Assembly (NCBI RefSeq): GCF_900096915.1 | Contig: NZ_FMYK01000013.1 | Coordinates: 1-26,534, forward strand | Origin: Acinetobacter marinus | Lineage (GTDB): Bacteria > Pseudomonadota > Gammaproteobacteria > Pseudomonadales > Moraxellaceae | DNA length: 26,534 nt | Direction: 5' to 3' | In this document: piece by piece, positions 7,983 through 17,337 of the stretch | Layout: every line of letters begins with the position of its first letter | How positions within the stretch are numbered: the first letter of the stretch is position 1 | Notes under the pieces: model-generated | The model's database searches: none | Told to the model about the DNA's origin: nothing | What the model saw: the letters and a program-made list of their open reading frames with translations, nothing else | Program-made: the position numbers and the translations under genes

Positions 7983-8411
7983 CTATTTAATTCTTTGACC
8001 ATTTTCATCAATAATTTTTTCACCATCTTCTTTGCTAAATGCGCCTTTCTGAGGAAATGGGAGAATATCCAAAACAACTTCAGAAGGACGACACAAACGT
8101 GTACCTAAATCCGTAACAACGAATGGGCGGTTAATCAAAATAGGATGTTGAAGCATAAAATTTAAAAGCTGTTCATTAGACCAATCTTCCCGAACAATTT
8201 CTAAATCAGAATATGGAGGTACATTTTTACGAATTGCTTCTCTAACACTTAAACCAGCACTACGAATAAGTTCAATTAATTCTGCTTTCGAAGGTGGGGT
8301 AATTAGATATTCAATAACGATTGGTTCAATTCCTGCATTTTGAATTAAAGCTAAGGTATTCCTTGATGTACCACACTCAGGATTGTGATAAATCTTTATG
8401 GTCGAGAACAT
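7983..8411 (-). CDS. arsC: Glutaredoxin-dependent arsenate reductase
   Basis: A 142-aa protein of the ArsC/Spx thioredoxin-like fold, the glutaredoxin/glutathione-dependent arsenate reductase type. Catalytic Cys13 is in YHNPECGTSRNT. Arginines in INRPFVVTDLGTRLCRP correspond to the arsenate-binding arginines of E. coli ArsC. It is unrelated to the second ArsC of this operon, so two reduction routes coexist. I start at ATG 8409-8411 (MFSTIKIYHNPECG), matching family length. The open frame to 8480 would run through the promoter and operator, so those 23 residues are probably not translated. Confidence 0.9.
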   Translation of the reverse strand: MFSTIKIYHNPECGTSRNTLALIQNAGIEPIVIEYLITPPSKAELIELIRSAGLSVREAIRKNVPPYSDLEIVREDWSNEQLLNFMLQHPILINRPFVVTDLGTRLCRPSEVVLDILPFPQKGAFSKEDGEKIIDENGQRIK

Positions 8412-8445
8412 TTTGACTGACTCTGCTATTAGAAACTCAGATATA

Positions 8446-8484
8446 TTTATATACGTATTTCCACATATATGCAAATACATATAT
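8446..8484 (-). promoter_or_regulatory. ars promoter and probable ArsR operator
   Basis: On the minus strand a -35-like TTTGCA (plus TGCAAA, 8470-8475) and a -10-like TATAAA (plus TTTATA, 8446-8451) are 18 bp apart. A palindrome, ATATATG (8465-8471) and CATATAT (8478-8484) around 6 bp, covers the -35 box, where a repressor would block polymerase. That it is bound by ArsR is inferred from position and AT-rich symmetry. Confidence 0.6.
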
Positions 8485-8548
8485 TGATTTTATTTAAATT
8501 ACTTAATGTGGTAATCCTCCCATAAATAACCGAAGTTAAAAGTAGAGG

Positions 8549-9337
8549 TTAAGCAGCCATTAGAGGTGGCTTTCCTTTGTTAGCTTGATGTGGTCTTTCA
8601 TGGTTGTAATGCCACAACCAGTTTGTTGCATAATCTTGTACTTCATCCAAAGTATCAAATAAATGCTTGCTCAGCCAACTATAACGTATAGTCCGATTAT
8701 AGCGTTCAATATACGCATTCTGCTGTGGCTTACCCGGTTGAATATATTCAATACGAATACCGTGCTCAGTAGCCCAGCGCACAAATTCGTGACTGATAAA
8801 TTCGGGACCATTATCGCATCGGATCACTAACGGTTTTTCTCTCCACTCCAGCAATTGATTCAACGTACGAATAACCCTGATTGTGGGCAATGAGAACCCT
8901 GCTTCAATGGCTAGGCCTTCGCGGCGGTAATCATCAATCACATTCAATAATCGAAACTTGCGACCATCGGAAAGCTGATCATGCATAAAATCTAATGACC
9001 AAACCTGATTTTCTCGGATTGGTTCTTTCAATGGTTCAGGCGCATGCCGTTTTAGTCTTCTTCTCGGTTTAATACGCAGATTCAGTGCCAACTCACAGTA
9101 AATGCGGTAAACCCGCTTGTGATTCCAGCAGCAACTCTCAACATGCCGTAAATACGAGAAGCACAAACCAAAGCCCGAATCGGAATTTTCCTCAGTGAGT
9201 TCAATGAGCTGTTCAGCAATGAGTGCATTGTCATCGCTGAGTTTGGCTTGATAGCGGTAGCAGGTTTCACTAATGCCAAATGCTTTACAAGCCAAACGAA
9301 TACTAATGGCATGCTGGGCAACTGCCTGTTGTGCCAT
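8549..9337 (-). CDS. IS-B transposase OrfB (DDE integrase domain)
   Basis: A 262-aa catalytic part of an IS3-family transposase. The HTH_21-like N-terminus (SIRLACKAFGISETCYRYQ) is followed by the rve integrase core. All three acidic residues are visible: Asp in VWSLDFMHDQL, Asp in VIRCDNGPEFIS and Glu in QNAYIERYNRT. Normally it is made as an OrfAB fusion by -1 frameshifting on an A6G run near the end of orfA. That run is absent here and replaced by the dyad at 9362-9384, so the fusion may not form even though both reading frames are open. Confidence 0.88.
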   Translation of the reverse strand: MAQQAVAQHAISIRLACKAFGISETCYRYQAKLSDDNALIAEQLIELTEENSDSGFGLCFSYLRHVESCCWNHKRVYRIYCELALNLRIKPRRRLKRHAPEPLKEPIRENQVWSLDFMHDQLSDGRKFRLLNVIDDYRREGLAIEAGFSLPTIRVIRTLNQLLEWREKPLVIRCDNGPEFISHEFVRWATEHGIRIEYIQPGKPQQNAYIERYNRTIRYSWLSKHLFDTLDEVQDYATNWLWHYNHERPHQANKGKPPLMAA

Positions 9338-9357
9338 CTTACGCCGGCAAGATGGCT

Positions 9358-9639
9358 TTACCCTTGCGCAGCAGTGCTGCTCATTGCCATCGCTTCCTGG
9401 ATGATCTCTGCCTTTAATCGTTCTTCCGCATACATCTTTTTAAGTCTGGTATTTTCTGCTTCCAGTTCTTTCAGTCGAGCCATTAATGATGTATCCATAC
9501 CACCATATTTGGCACGCCATTTATAAAAGGTAGCATTACTCATGCCGTGTTCACGGCAAAGGGTCGCTACAGGTGTGCCAGATTCCGCCTGTTTCAAGAT
9601 GGACATGATCTGACTGTCAGTAAATTTCGATGTTTTCAT
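9358..9639 (-). CDS. IS-B transposase OrfA with altered C-terminus
   Basis: A 93-aa HTH protein of the IS3 family. The N-terminal HTH is clear (KFTDSQIMSILKQAE, then CREHGMSNATFYKWRAKYGG), and a coiled coil follows (LKELEAENTRLKKMY, then AEERLKAEIIQEAMA). Related elements end with AKKW-stop on an AAAAAAG slippery run. Here the last residues are MSSTAAQG, encoded by the 23-bp dyad also found in IS-A, so the slippery site is lost while the stop keeps its frame. The canonical ending is recalled from the family, not shown by this sequence. Confidence 0.85.
   Translation of the reverse strand: MKTSKFTDSQIMSILKQAESGTPVATLCREHGMSNATFYKWRAKYGGMDTSLMARLKELEAENTRLKKMYAEERLKAEIIQEAMAMSSTAAQG
9362..9384 (+). 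repeat. Imperfect dyad inside IS-B orfA, shared with IS-A
   Basis: CCTTGCGCAG (9362-9371), centre CAGTG, then CTGCTCAT (9377-9384), in the same plus-strand orientation as the copy at 2913-2936, whose centre is TATA. It occupies the place where relatives have the A6G frameshift run. The arms are mutually inverted and the centre is variable, as in recombinase crossover sites; that reading is an inference. Confidence 0.75.
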
Positions 9640-9820
9640 GCAGAATCTCCTGCTTGTATCTTAAGAGAAAATTCTACTTTTACATCCTTTTATTTTTAGG
9701 GGGGATTACCATATCATGAAGAGCTTGTTTTATATCTTGAGTCACTTGTTGTCATTCAGGCACAATGTATCCTGATAGATTTTAAGTATTACTGCCTTTT
9801 GCCAAGCTGGATTTTTTTAA

Positions 9821-12100
9821 ATGACAAATAATAACTTTTCGCAAGTAGCCGCATTCATTTGGTCAGTTGCAGATTTACTCCGTGGTGATTTCAAACAATC
9901 TCAGTATGGACGTGTTATTTTACCTTTTACGCTGTTACGCCGTTTAGAGTGTGTGCTTGCGCCAACGAAAGCAGATGTCTTGGCAGCCAATGAAAAAGTC
10001 AAACTCATGGCATTGCCTGAAGAAGCTAAAGAAAAAATGTTGTTAAAAGCAACGCAGGGTTTAGCCTTCTGTAATACGTCAGAACTGGATTTAGTCCGCC
10101 TTGGACAAAAAGACATTCGTTCAAACCTGAACAACTACATTCAAAATTTTTCTAAAGATGCACGTGAAATCTTTGAACACTTCAAGTTCGATGAGTTTAC
10201 AGGTTTACTAGACGATGCCAACTTATTGTATAAAGTGGTGCAGAAATTCGCCACCACCGATTTAAGTCCTCAACGCATTTCCAATCATGATATGGGCTTG
10301 GTGTTTGAAGAGTTAATTCGTCGTTTTGCAGAAAGTTCCAATGAAACCGCAGGTGAGCACTTTACCCCACGTGACATTGTGCGTTTAACCACAGGTTTAA
10401 TTTTTGGTGAAGATGATGATGCTTTGAATAAAGATGGCATTATCCGCACGGTGTATGATCCCACAGCGGGTACGGGTGGATTTTTATCCTCAGGGACAGA
10501 GTATGTGCGTGAACACAACCCTGATGCTGTCATTCGTGTCTATGGTCAGGAATTAAATCCTGAGTCTTATGCCATCTGTAAAGCAGACATGCTGATTAAA
10601 GGTCAGGATGTTCGAAATATTAAGCTCGGCAATACCCTGTCGAATGATCAACTGGCGTATGACAAGTTTGATTACATGCTGTCAAACCCGCCTTTCGGTG
10701 TTGATTGGAAAAGGATCGAACAAGAAATCAAAGATGAGCATACCCAAAAAGGCTTTGAGGGTCGCTTTGGCGCAGGCTTGCCACGTGTCTCGGATGGTTC
10801 ATTACTGTTTCTGATGCACCTCATGAGCAAGATGCGTCAACCCGATGCCGAGCATGATCAAGGCAGTCGTATTGGCATCATCTTAAATGGTTCACCACTC
10901 TTTACGGGCAGTGCTGGCAGTGGTGAGAGTGAAATTCGTCGTTATATTTTGGAAGCGGATTTGTTAGAAGCGATCATCGCGCTACCAACTGATATGTTCT
11001 ATAACACTGGCATTGCCACTTATGTTTGGGTGCTAAGCAATAAGAAAGAGCCTGAGCGCAAAGGCAAAGTGCACCTGATCAATGCCACCAACCTCAGCTC
11101 GAAAATGCGTAAATCGCTTGGCTCGAAGCGTCATTATTTAACTGATGAGGAAATCCGCACCATCACGCAAAACTACGGCGCGTTTGAAGCGGTGGATACA
11201 CTGACTTTAGATGGTGAAAGTGAACAGAAATAACCATTTTCGAGCAAAATCTTTAACAGTTATGAGTTCGGCTACCGCCGTGTGACCATTGAGCGTCCAT
11301 TGCGCTTATCTGCTCAGGTGAGTGATGACGCCATCGCATCGTTACGTTTTGCGCCAAAGCCGTTTAATACGGTGATGCAGAAAATTTATGATGATTACGG
11401 CACTGATTGGACTGAAGCGAGCTATGGTCAGTTGAGTGAAGATGCTCAAGTTGAAATCCGTGCGCTGATTAAAGCTGAATTTTCGGAGCTTAAAGAGAAA
11501 GACATCAAAACTGTGCTTGAGCCGAAATTGTGGCTTGAGCAACGGTCTTTGATGCGTAAAGCCGAAGCATTACAAACCAAAATTGGGACGGCGCAGTCGG
11601 ATGATTTTAATGCTTTTGATGATGTGCTGAAACAGGCTTTAAAAGATGCCAATATCAAACTTGAAACAAAAGAGAAAAAGCAGTTCCTTGATGCGGTGAC
11701 GTGGAAAAATGCCGACGCTGAACCTGTCGTAAATAAAGTGATTAAAGCTAAAGAAAACTCGCTGTATGGTCAGTTTAGCTATCACGGCACAGTGGTTGAG
11801 TTTGTGCAAGATGGCGATTTACGTGATGCGGAAAACATTGAGTTAAATCCAAGCATTAACACGACTGATTTAATCGAGTCTTACTTTAAACGTGAAGTTG
11901 CACCGCATGTGCCTGATGCGTGGATCAATGCCGATAAACGTGATGCACAGGATGCTGAAATTGGCATCGTAGGTTATGAGATTCCGTTTAACCGTCATTT
12001 TTATGTGTATGAACCGCCACGTGATTTAGCGGAGATTGATGCGGATTTGGATGCGGTCAGCCGTGAAATTATGGCACTGCTTCAAGAGGTGCATTCTTAA
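9821..12100 (+). pseudogene. hsdM: Type I restriction-modification methylase HsdM, split by in-frame TAA
   Basis: The DNA adenine methyltransferase subunit of a type I R-M system, needed with HsdS for methylation and for restriction. An N-terminal HsdM helical domain is followed by the SAM motif DPTAGTGGFL (residues 213-222) and the catalytic NPPF (289-292). The frame is open to QK-TAA at 11231-11233, then continues in the same frame (PFSSKIFNSYEFGYRR, then the downstream frame) to 12100. A single nonsense change (for example CAA or AAA to TAA) would explain this; restored length is about 759 aa. The first piece (470 aa) keeps the whole catalytic domain; the second (from GTG 11282, 272 aa) holds the C-terminal part that contacts HsdS/HsdR. 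Activity as two pieces or by readthrough cannot be excluded. Confidence 0.8.
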
Positions 12101-13479
12101 TGGCGACTTATACTGAATTTGTGTATAGCGATTACTTTAAAACAGAATTGCCATCACATTGGCAAGAAAAGCGATTAGGTTTTCTCGCTGAACAAACAAA
12201 GAATGCTTTTGTTGATGGTCCTTTTGGTTCTGATTTAAAGTCTGATGATTATCTAGATGAAGGGGTACCATTAATTCAATTGAATAATATTCGTGATGGT
12301 AAGCATATTCTTCGAAACATGAAGTTTATTTCAGATCATAAGAAACTAGATTTGATACGTCATTTAGCTTTACCAAAAGATATTGTTATTGCAAAGATGG
12401 CAGAACCAGTAGCAAGAGCTACTATCGTATCCGATGAATATGACGAATATGTAATTGTTGCAGATTGCGTTAAATTAACACCAAATCTGAATTTAGTCGA
12501 TTTAGAGTTTTTAGTTTGGGCAATAAATTCTGATTGTGTTAGGGAAAACGCAGAACTTGTTTCTACAGGTACTACTCGTATTCGTATTAATTTAGGTGAG
12601 TTAAAAAAGTTAAAAGTACCTTATCCGTCTTTAACCGAACAAATTAAAATTCGAGAGTACCTCGACCATGAAACCGCACAAATTGACAGTCTCATTACCA
12701 AACAAGAAAAGCTGATTGAACTGCTGAAAGAAAAACGCCAAGCGGTAATTAGTCATGCGGTGACTAAAGGCTTAAATCCGAATGTACCGATGAAAGATTC
12801 AGGTGTGGAGTGGTTGGGGGAAGTGCCTGAGCATTGGATTTCTGCAAGATTGAAATATTATACAAATCAGATTGTTGATGGTGCTCACTTTACTCCAACA
12901 TATTCTGAATCAGGTGTTCCTTTTTTAAGGGTTACAGATATTCACAATGAAGAAATTGATATGGAAGATATCAAGTATATTCCTGAGAATGAACATCGAG
13001 ATTTGGTTCAAAGATGTAAGCCTGAAAAGGGGGATTTGTTACTCTCTAAAAATGGAACTATTGGCGTACCTAAATTAATTAATTGGGATTGGGAGTTCAG
13101 TATTTTTGTTAGTTTGTGTTTAATCAAATTTAAGAAAAACCTTAAAGCCGAATTTGCAGAGTATTTCTTTAAGAGTTATGAAATTCAGGAACAAATTTTC
13201 GGTTTAATCAAGAAAAGTACAGTAATCAATCTACATCTTGATAAGATTCAAAACTTTTGGTTTTCTATTCCTCCTATTGAGGAACAATTAGCGATAGTCA
13301 ATTATTTAGATGATAAAATTCAAGAACTAAATAAACTAATTGAAAAAGCAGAATTAGCTATCAAGTTTATGCAAGAACGCCGTACAGCTCTTATTTCAGC
13401 CGCTGTGACAGGCAAGATCGACGTTCGTCACTGGCAACAACCGAATCAAAAGAATAACAATAAGGAGCTAAGTGCATGA
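12100..13479 (+). CDS. hsdS: Type I R-M specificity subunit HsdS
   Basis: A 459-aa subunit that sets the bipartite DNA target of the R-M complex. Two target-recognition domains each begin with the usual hWxxxRLg segment: SHWQEKRLGFLAEQ near residue 20, and PEHWISARLKYYTNQ near 245. Each is followed by a conserved coiled-coil spacer: EQIKIREYLDHETAQIDSL near 182, and EEQLAIVNYLDDKIQELNKL near 395. Both spacers end in a K/R-R-x-A-xIS-AVT motif. The recognition domains are visibly more AT-rich than the neighbouring hsdM and hsdR, as expected for exchangeable parts. The ATG overlaps the hsdM stop (TAATG), and its stop overlaps the hsdR start (ATGA), so translation is coupled. Confidence 0.93.
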   Translation: MATYTEFVYSDYFKTELPSHWQEKRLGFLAEQTKNAFVDGPFGSDLKSDDYLDEGVPLIQLNNIRDGKHILRNMKFISDHKKLDLIRHLALPKDIVIAKMAEPVARATIVSDEYDEYVIVADCVKLTPNLNLVDLEFLVWAINSDCVRENAELVSTGTTRIRINLGELKKLKVPYPSLTEQIKIREYLDHETAQIDSLITKQEKLIELLKEKRQAVISHAVTKGLNPNVPMKDSGVEWLGEVPEHWISARLKYYTNQIVDGAHFTPTYSESGVPFLRVTDIHNEEIDMEDIKYIPENEHRDLVQRCKPEKGDLLLSKNGTIGVPKLINWDWEFSIFVSLCLIKFKKNLKAEFAEYFFKSYEIQEQIFGLIKKSTVINLHLDKIQNFWFSIPPIEEQLAIVNYLDDKIQELNKLIEKAELAIKFMQERRTALISAAVTGKIDVRHWQQPNQKNNNKELSA

Positions 13480-16400
13480 AAGCAGATGCAACTTTAGAAG
13501 CCATTTTCCAACAAGACATCATTGCTCAAATGCAAAGCCACGGCTGGCAGGTCGGTTCACCGCAAGGCTATAACCGTGAAAAAGCTTTGTACGAACAAGA
13601 CGTTTTAACCTTTGTACAAACTACCCAAGCCAAAGAGTGGCAGAAGTTCCAAAACATCTACCCGAATGACACGGAACGCCATTTTTTAGACACGGTGGTG
13701 GCTCAGCTGAAAAAAGCAGACATCAATGCCACAGACATTGAATCACGTAGTTATGGCACTCTAGGCGTATTGCGTCATGGACTCAAAACCCGTGGCACGC
13801 GCTTTTCATTTTGCCAGTTTAAACCTGAACATGGCTTAAACCCTGAACTGAATGCCAACTACCAACAGAACATTTGCCGTGTCGTCCCAGAACTGGTGTA
13901 TAGCCCCTACGCCACCCAAGCGGAACTCGAAGCAACAGGCAAACAAGCCAAAAAATGGCGCATCGACTTAGTGCTGTTTATCAATGGTTTTCCTGTGGCA
14001 ACCATGGAACTCAAATCGGAGTTTAAGCAAGCTGTTCAAAATGCCATGACGCAGTACAAAAAAACGCGCCTACCTAAAGACCCTGAAACCAATAAGCCTG
14101 AACCGTTACTCAGCTTTAAACGTGGGGCATTGGTACACTTTGCGGTAAGTCAGTATGAAGTGTATATGGCAACCCATCTCAATGGCGACAGTACCTATTT
14201 CTTGCCATTTAACAAAGGCACCAAAGCACAGGGTGCAGGCAATGATGTGCCTGAAAATGTGAATGAATATGCGACAGGTTATCTATGGAATGAAGTGCTG
14301 ACCCCAGATAGTTTGCTGAATATCGTAGGGAACTTTATTCATTTACAGATTGAAGAAAAGGAAGATTGGGAAGGACGGAAATATAAAAGAGAAAGCCTGA
14401 TTTTCCCACGTTACCACCAATGGAAAGTGGTCACTAAACTGGTTGAAGATTCTTTAAAAGAAGGCACAGGGAAAAAATACCTGATTCAGCACAGTGCGGG
14501 TTCGGGCAAGTCCAACTCGATTGCATGGACGGCGCATCAACTATCTAGCTTGTACGATGCCAACAATCACAAAATGTTTGACTCGGTGATTGTGGTGACG
14601 GATCGAACCATTTTAGATGCCCAGCTACAAGATACGATTTATCAGTTTGAACATGCCGATGGTGTGGTCGGACGCATCAACAATAAAGAAGGCGATGGCT
14701 CCAAGTCGGAGAAATTGGCAAAAGCCTTAGAAATGGCACAGCCGATTATCATTGTGACCATTCAGACTTTCCCGTTTGTACTCCGTGCGATTGAGAACAG
14801 TACCAGCTTAAAAGAACGTAAATACGCTGTGATTGCCGATGAAGCACATTCATCACAAAGTGGTTCTACTGCACGTCAGCTGAAAGAAACCTTAATGCTG
14901 GAAGAGCGTGAGGAAGATGACCAGCTTACATCCGAAGATGTCCTTGATGCGGTGATGGCATCACGTAAAGGCAGTCAGAATTTAAGTTTCTATGCCTTTA
15001 CTGCTACACCGAAGGATAAGACCTTACAACTGTTTGGACGCTTACCGAATCCAGAGCTTCCGCCGTCCAAGACCAATAAACCTGAAGCCTATCATGTCTA
15101 TTCCATGCGCCAAGCGATTGAAGAAGGCTTTATTTTGGATGTATTGAAGAACTATACCAACTATAAGGTCATCTATAAGCTCAAGCAGAAGATTGAAGAA
15201 AAAGACGATCAGGTTGATGCCAAGAAAGCCAAAGTTAAACTCAATCAATGGGTACGCCTACATGACCACAATATCTCGCAAAAAGTCCGTGTGATCATTG
15301 AGCATTTTAAAAAGAACATTATGGGTTTATTGGGTGGTCAGGCAAAGGCCATGGTGGTCACCAGTTCACGTAAAGAAGCAGTCCGCTATAAGCAAGCCTT
15401 TGATAAATACATTACTGAACAGAAATATACACACATCCAAGCCATGGTGGCATTTTCAGGTGAAGTGGAATTCACTGAGAATGATGCCGATAGCAGTCAT
15501 TTGCTTGGACAGAAATTCACTGAAAGCAACATGAACCCGAACTTGAAAGGACGTGAAATGCGCAAGGCATTTGACAGTGATGACTTTCAAGTGATGATTG
15601 TGGCGAACAAGTTCCAGACTGGTTTTGACCAGCCTAAGCTGTGCGCCATGTACGTGGATAAAAAACTCGGCGGTGTGGAATGCGTGCAGACCCTATCTCG
15701 TCTAAATCGCACCTACCCTGCCAAAGCTGAATCAGGCACCTTTGTCCTCGATTTCTTTAACGACCCTCAAGATATTTTGGATGCCTTTCAGCCATATTAC
15801 CAAACGGCGGAATTGGCAGATGTCTCGAACCCAGATCAAATCTATGACTTGTTTGAGAAGTTGAACGCTGCACGAATTTTCTTGTGGAATGAAGTCGAGC
15901 AGTTTGTCGATGCGTTCTTTAGCAAGAACAAATCTAATGCCGCGCTCGCCAATATATGTAAGCCCGCATTGCAACGCTGGCAGCAACGTTATAGTGCTGC
16001 GGTGAATGATTACGATGTGACGAAGAACCGTTTAGAGCGCTGCAAACAGACTGGAGATGCGGTACTCATTGCCAATGCAGAGAATGAATTTGCTGAGGCG
16101 AAAAAGGCACGTGATGCCTTAGAAATCTTTAAAAAGGATTTGGGTAGTTTTACCCGTTTCTATGAGTTCATGTCTCAGATCGTCGAGTATGACGATAAAG
16201 AACTCGAAAAACTCAGCTTATTTGCACGTAACTTACGTCCATTACTGCGTGAACAAGTTGCTGACGAAGATGAGATTGACTTAAGTAATGTGGCGATGAG
16301 TCATTACCGTCTGTCTAAGATTCGCCAACAAGATATTCAGCTTAAAGCCGATAGTACCGAGCATAAGCTGGAACCTGCGAATGACATGGGGACTGCCAAG

Positions 16401-16736
16401 GCGAAGGATAAAAAGGAAGACTTTTTATCGGTGATTTTGGGTCGTGTGAATGACTTATTCATTACCGATAAGCTGACCGATCAAGACATGATTAATTATG
16501 TTCATACTGTGGCAGACAAGATGTCTGAAAACACTCGCATGATGAAGCAGATTCAGAACAATACGCGTGAACAAGCCATGTTGGGTGAGTTTGACAGTGC
16601 TTTAGATGACGCTGTGTTAGACAGTAATGCTGCACACATGGAGCAAATGACGCAGTTAATGAGCGACCCTGCCAAGATGAGGCAGTTTGCGAACATTATT
16701 TATGATGTGTTGGTGAATAAACCTAAAACAATTTAG
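13476..16736 (+). CDS. hsdR: Type I restriction endonuclease HsdR
   Basis: A 1086-aa ATP-dependent translocase/nuclease subunit. The N-terminal PD-(D/E)xK nuclease is seen as WRIDLVLFINGF (Asp164), then MELKSEF (Glu178, Lys180). The helicase motor has Walker A SAGSGKS (340-346), DEAH (455-458) and FTATPKD near 512, then the second RecA-like domain with FQTGFDQPKL and QTLSRLNRTYP. A helical C-terminal domain, with charged coils such as KDKKEDFLSVILGRVNDLF, mediates assembly. The ATGA overlap with hsdS indicates coupled translation. The frame is complete, but full activity depends on HsdM, which carries a stop. IS66-derived debris begins directly after the stop. Confidence 0.93.
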   Translation: MKADATLEAIFQQDIIAQMQSHGWQVGSPQGYNREKALYEQDVLTFVQTTQAKEWQKFQNIYPNDTERHFLDTVVAQLKKADINATDIESRSYGTLGVLRHGLKTRGTRFSFCQFKPEHGLNPELNANYQQNICRVVPELVYSPYATQAELEATGKQAKKWRIDLVLFINGFPVATMELKSEFKQAVQNAMTQYKKTRLPKDPETNKPEPLLSFKRGALVHFAVSQYEVYMATHLNGDSTYFLPFNKGTKAQGAGNDVPENVNEYATGYLWNEVLTPDSLLNIVGNFIHLQIEEKEDWEGRKYKRESLIFPRYHQWKVVTKLVEDSLKEGTGKKYLIQHSAGSGKSNSIAWTAHQLSSLYDANNHKMFDSVIVVTDRTILDAQLQDTIYQFEHADGVVGRINNKEGDGSKSEKLAKALEMAQPIIIVTIQTFPFVLRAIENSTSLKERKYAVIADEAHSSQSGSTARQLKETLMLEEREEDDQLTSEDVLDAVMASRKGSQNLSFYAFTATPKDKTLQLFGRLPNPELPPSKTNKPEAYHVYSMRQAIEEGFILDVLKNYTNYKVIYKLKQKIEEKDDQVDAKKAKVKLNQWVRLHDHNISQKVRVIIEHFKKNIMGLLGGQAKAMVVTSSRKEAVRYKQAFDKYITEQKYTHIQAMVAFSGEVEFTENDADSSHLLGQKFTESNMNPNLKGREMRKAFDSDDFQVMIVANKFQTGFDQPKLCAMYVDKKLGGVECVQTLSRLNRTYPAKAESGTFVLDFFNDPQDILDAFQPYYQTAELADVSNPDQIYDLFEKLNAARIFLWNEVEQFVDAFFSKNKSNAALANICKPALQRWQQRYSAAVNDYDVTKNRLERCKQTGDAVLIANAENEFAEAKKARDALEIFKKDLGSFTRFYEFMSQIVEYDDKELEKLSLFARNLRPLLREQVADEDEIDLSNVAMSHYRLSKIRQQDIQLKADSTEHKLEPANDMGTAKAKDKKEDFLSVILGRVNDLFITDKLTDQDMINYVHTVADKMSENTRMMKQIQNNTREQAMLGEFDSALDDAVLDSNAAHMEQMTQLMSDPAKMRQFANIIYDVLVNKPKTI

Positions 16737-16809
16737 ATGAAGCAGTCGAAGAAGACATTGTTGCCGTTGATATGGAATTGGAGCGACTGAATGTAGATAA
16801 ACCAAAAAA

Positions 16810-17334
16810 AGGCCACGTCTGGGCATACGCTACTACACAGTACAATTCGGTTCAGTCGGTGATCTATGACTTTCAGCCTGAGCTACGACTAAAGCAGCGC
16901 TAGACAGGTCAACATGCCGAAGATTTCCTCAAAAGCTGACAAGGTCAATTGGTCTGTGATGATTACAGTGGTTATAAGGCAGAGTTCAAAAATAACGCAA
17001 TTATCTAAGTAGGCTGTATGGCACATGCCCGTCGTAAATTCCATAAGCTGCATGTGACGGGTAAAAATCAGATTGCCGAGCAGCCCTATCATTGATTCAA
17101 CAACTCTACTGTTTAGTCCCATAATCTTATCCTTAGGACCTGTTGAGATTTCACAGATGCTTGCCACTATGGATATTTTTTAGGCGATACTCGGCAGAAA
17201 TGAGGAAGTTTAGTCATCCTAAAGGACACATTCCTTACGACGTATGAGACGCATTGCGTCGCAAACAAGAACAGCCTCGTCCCCTGCTGTACCATGTGCT
17301 GCAAGCAAAGCGACTGCCTGTTTTTATACAAATG
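16810..17334 (+). pseudogene. Decayed IS66-family transposase (TnpC) fragment
   Basis: Reading through several stops, the frame gives GHVWAYATTQYNSVQSVIYD, FLKS-stop-QGQLVCDDYSGYKAEF, then GCMAHARRKFHKLHV and NQIAEQ, a clear IS66 DDE transposase core. Stops occur at about 16900, 16939, 17004 and 17093. Past 17095 similarity is weak; RRKQEQPRPLLYHVLQAKRL (about 17253-17312) may be a later piece in a shifted frame. It is non-functional debris. The 70 bp between hsdR and 16810 are open in the same frame but not recognisable. Confidence 0.7.
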
Positions 17335-17337
17335 CTG

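Larger units (their letters stand above)
8509..9711 (-). mobile_element. IS-B: IS3-family element (IS407-like group), 1203 bp
   Basis: Terminal repeats start TGGTAATCC at both ends (8509 onward, and inverted up to 9711), with further similarity including GTTAAAAGTAGA/TGTAAAAGTAGA about 30 bp in. It carries orfA and orfB on the minus strand. No 4-bp target duplication is seen (AATG left, TATC right), which points to recombination between copies or a deletion after insertion. It separates the ars promoter region from the hsd operon. A diverged copy of its right end occurs at 17338-17400. Confidence 0.85.

Noticed and set aside
9712..9820. A promoter for hsdM between IS-B and 9821
   Set aside because: TTGTTG with TATCCT 16 bp downstream is possible, but several equally weak pairs exist, so no single call is supported.
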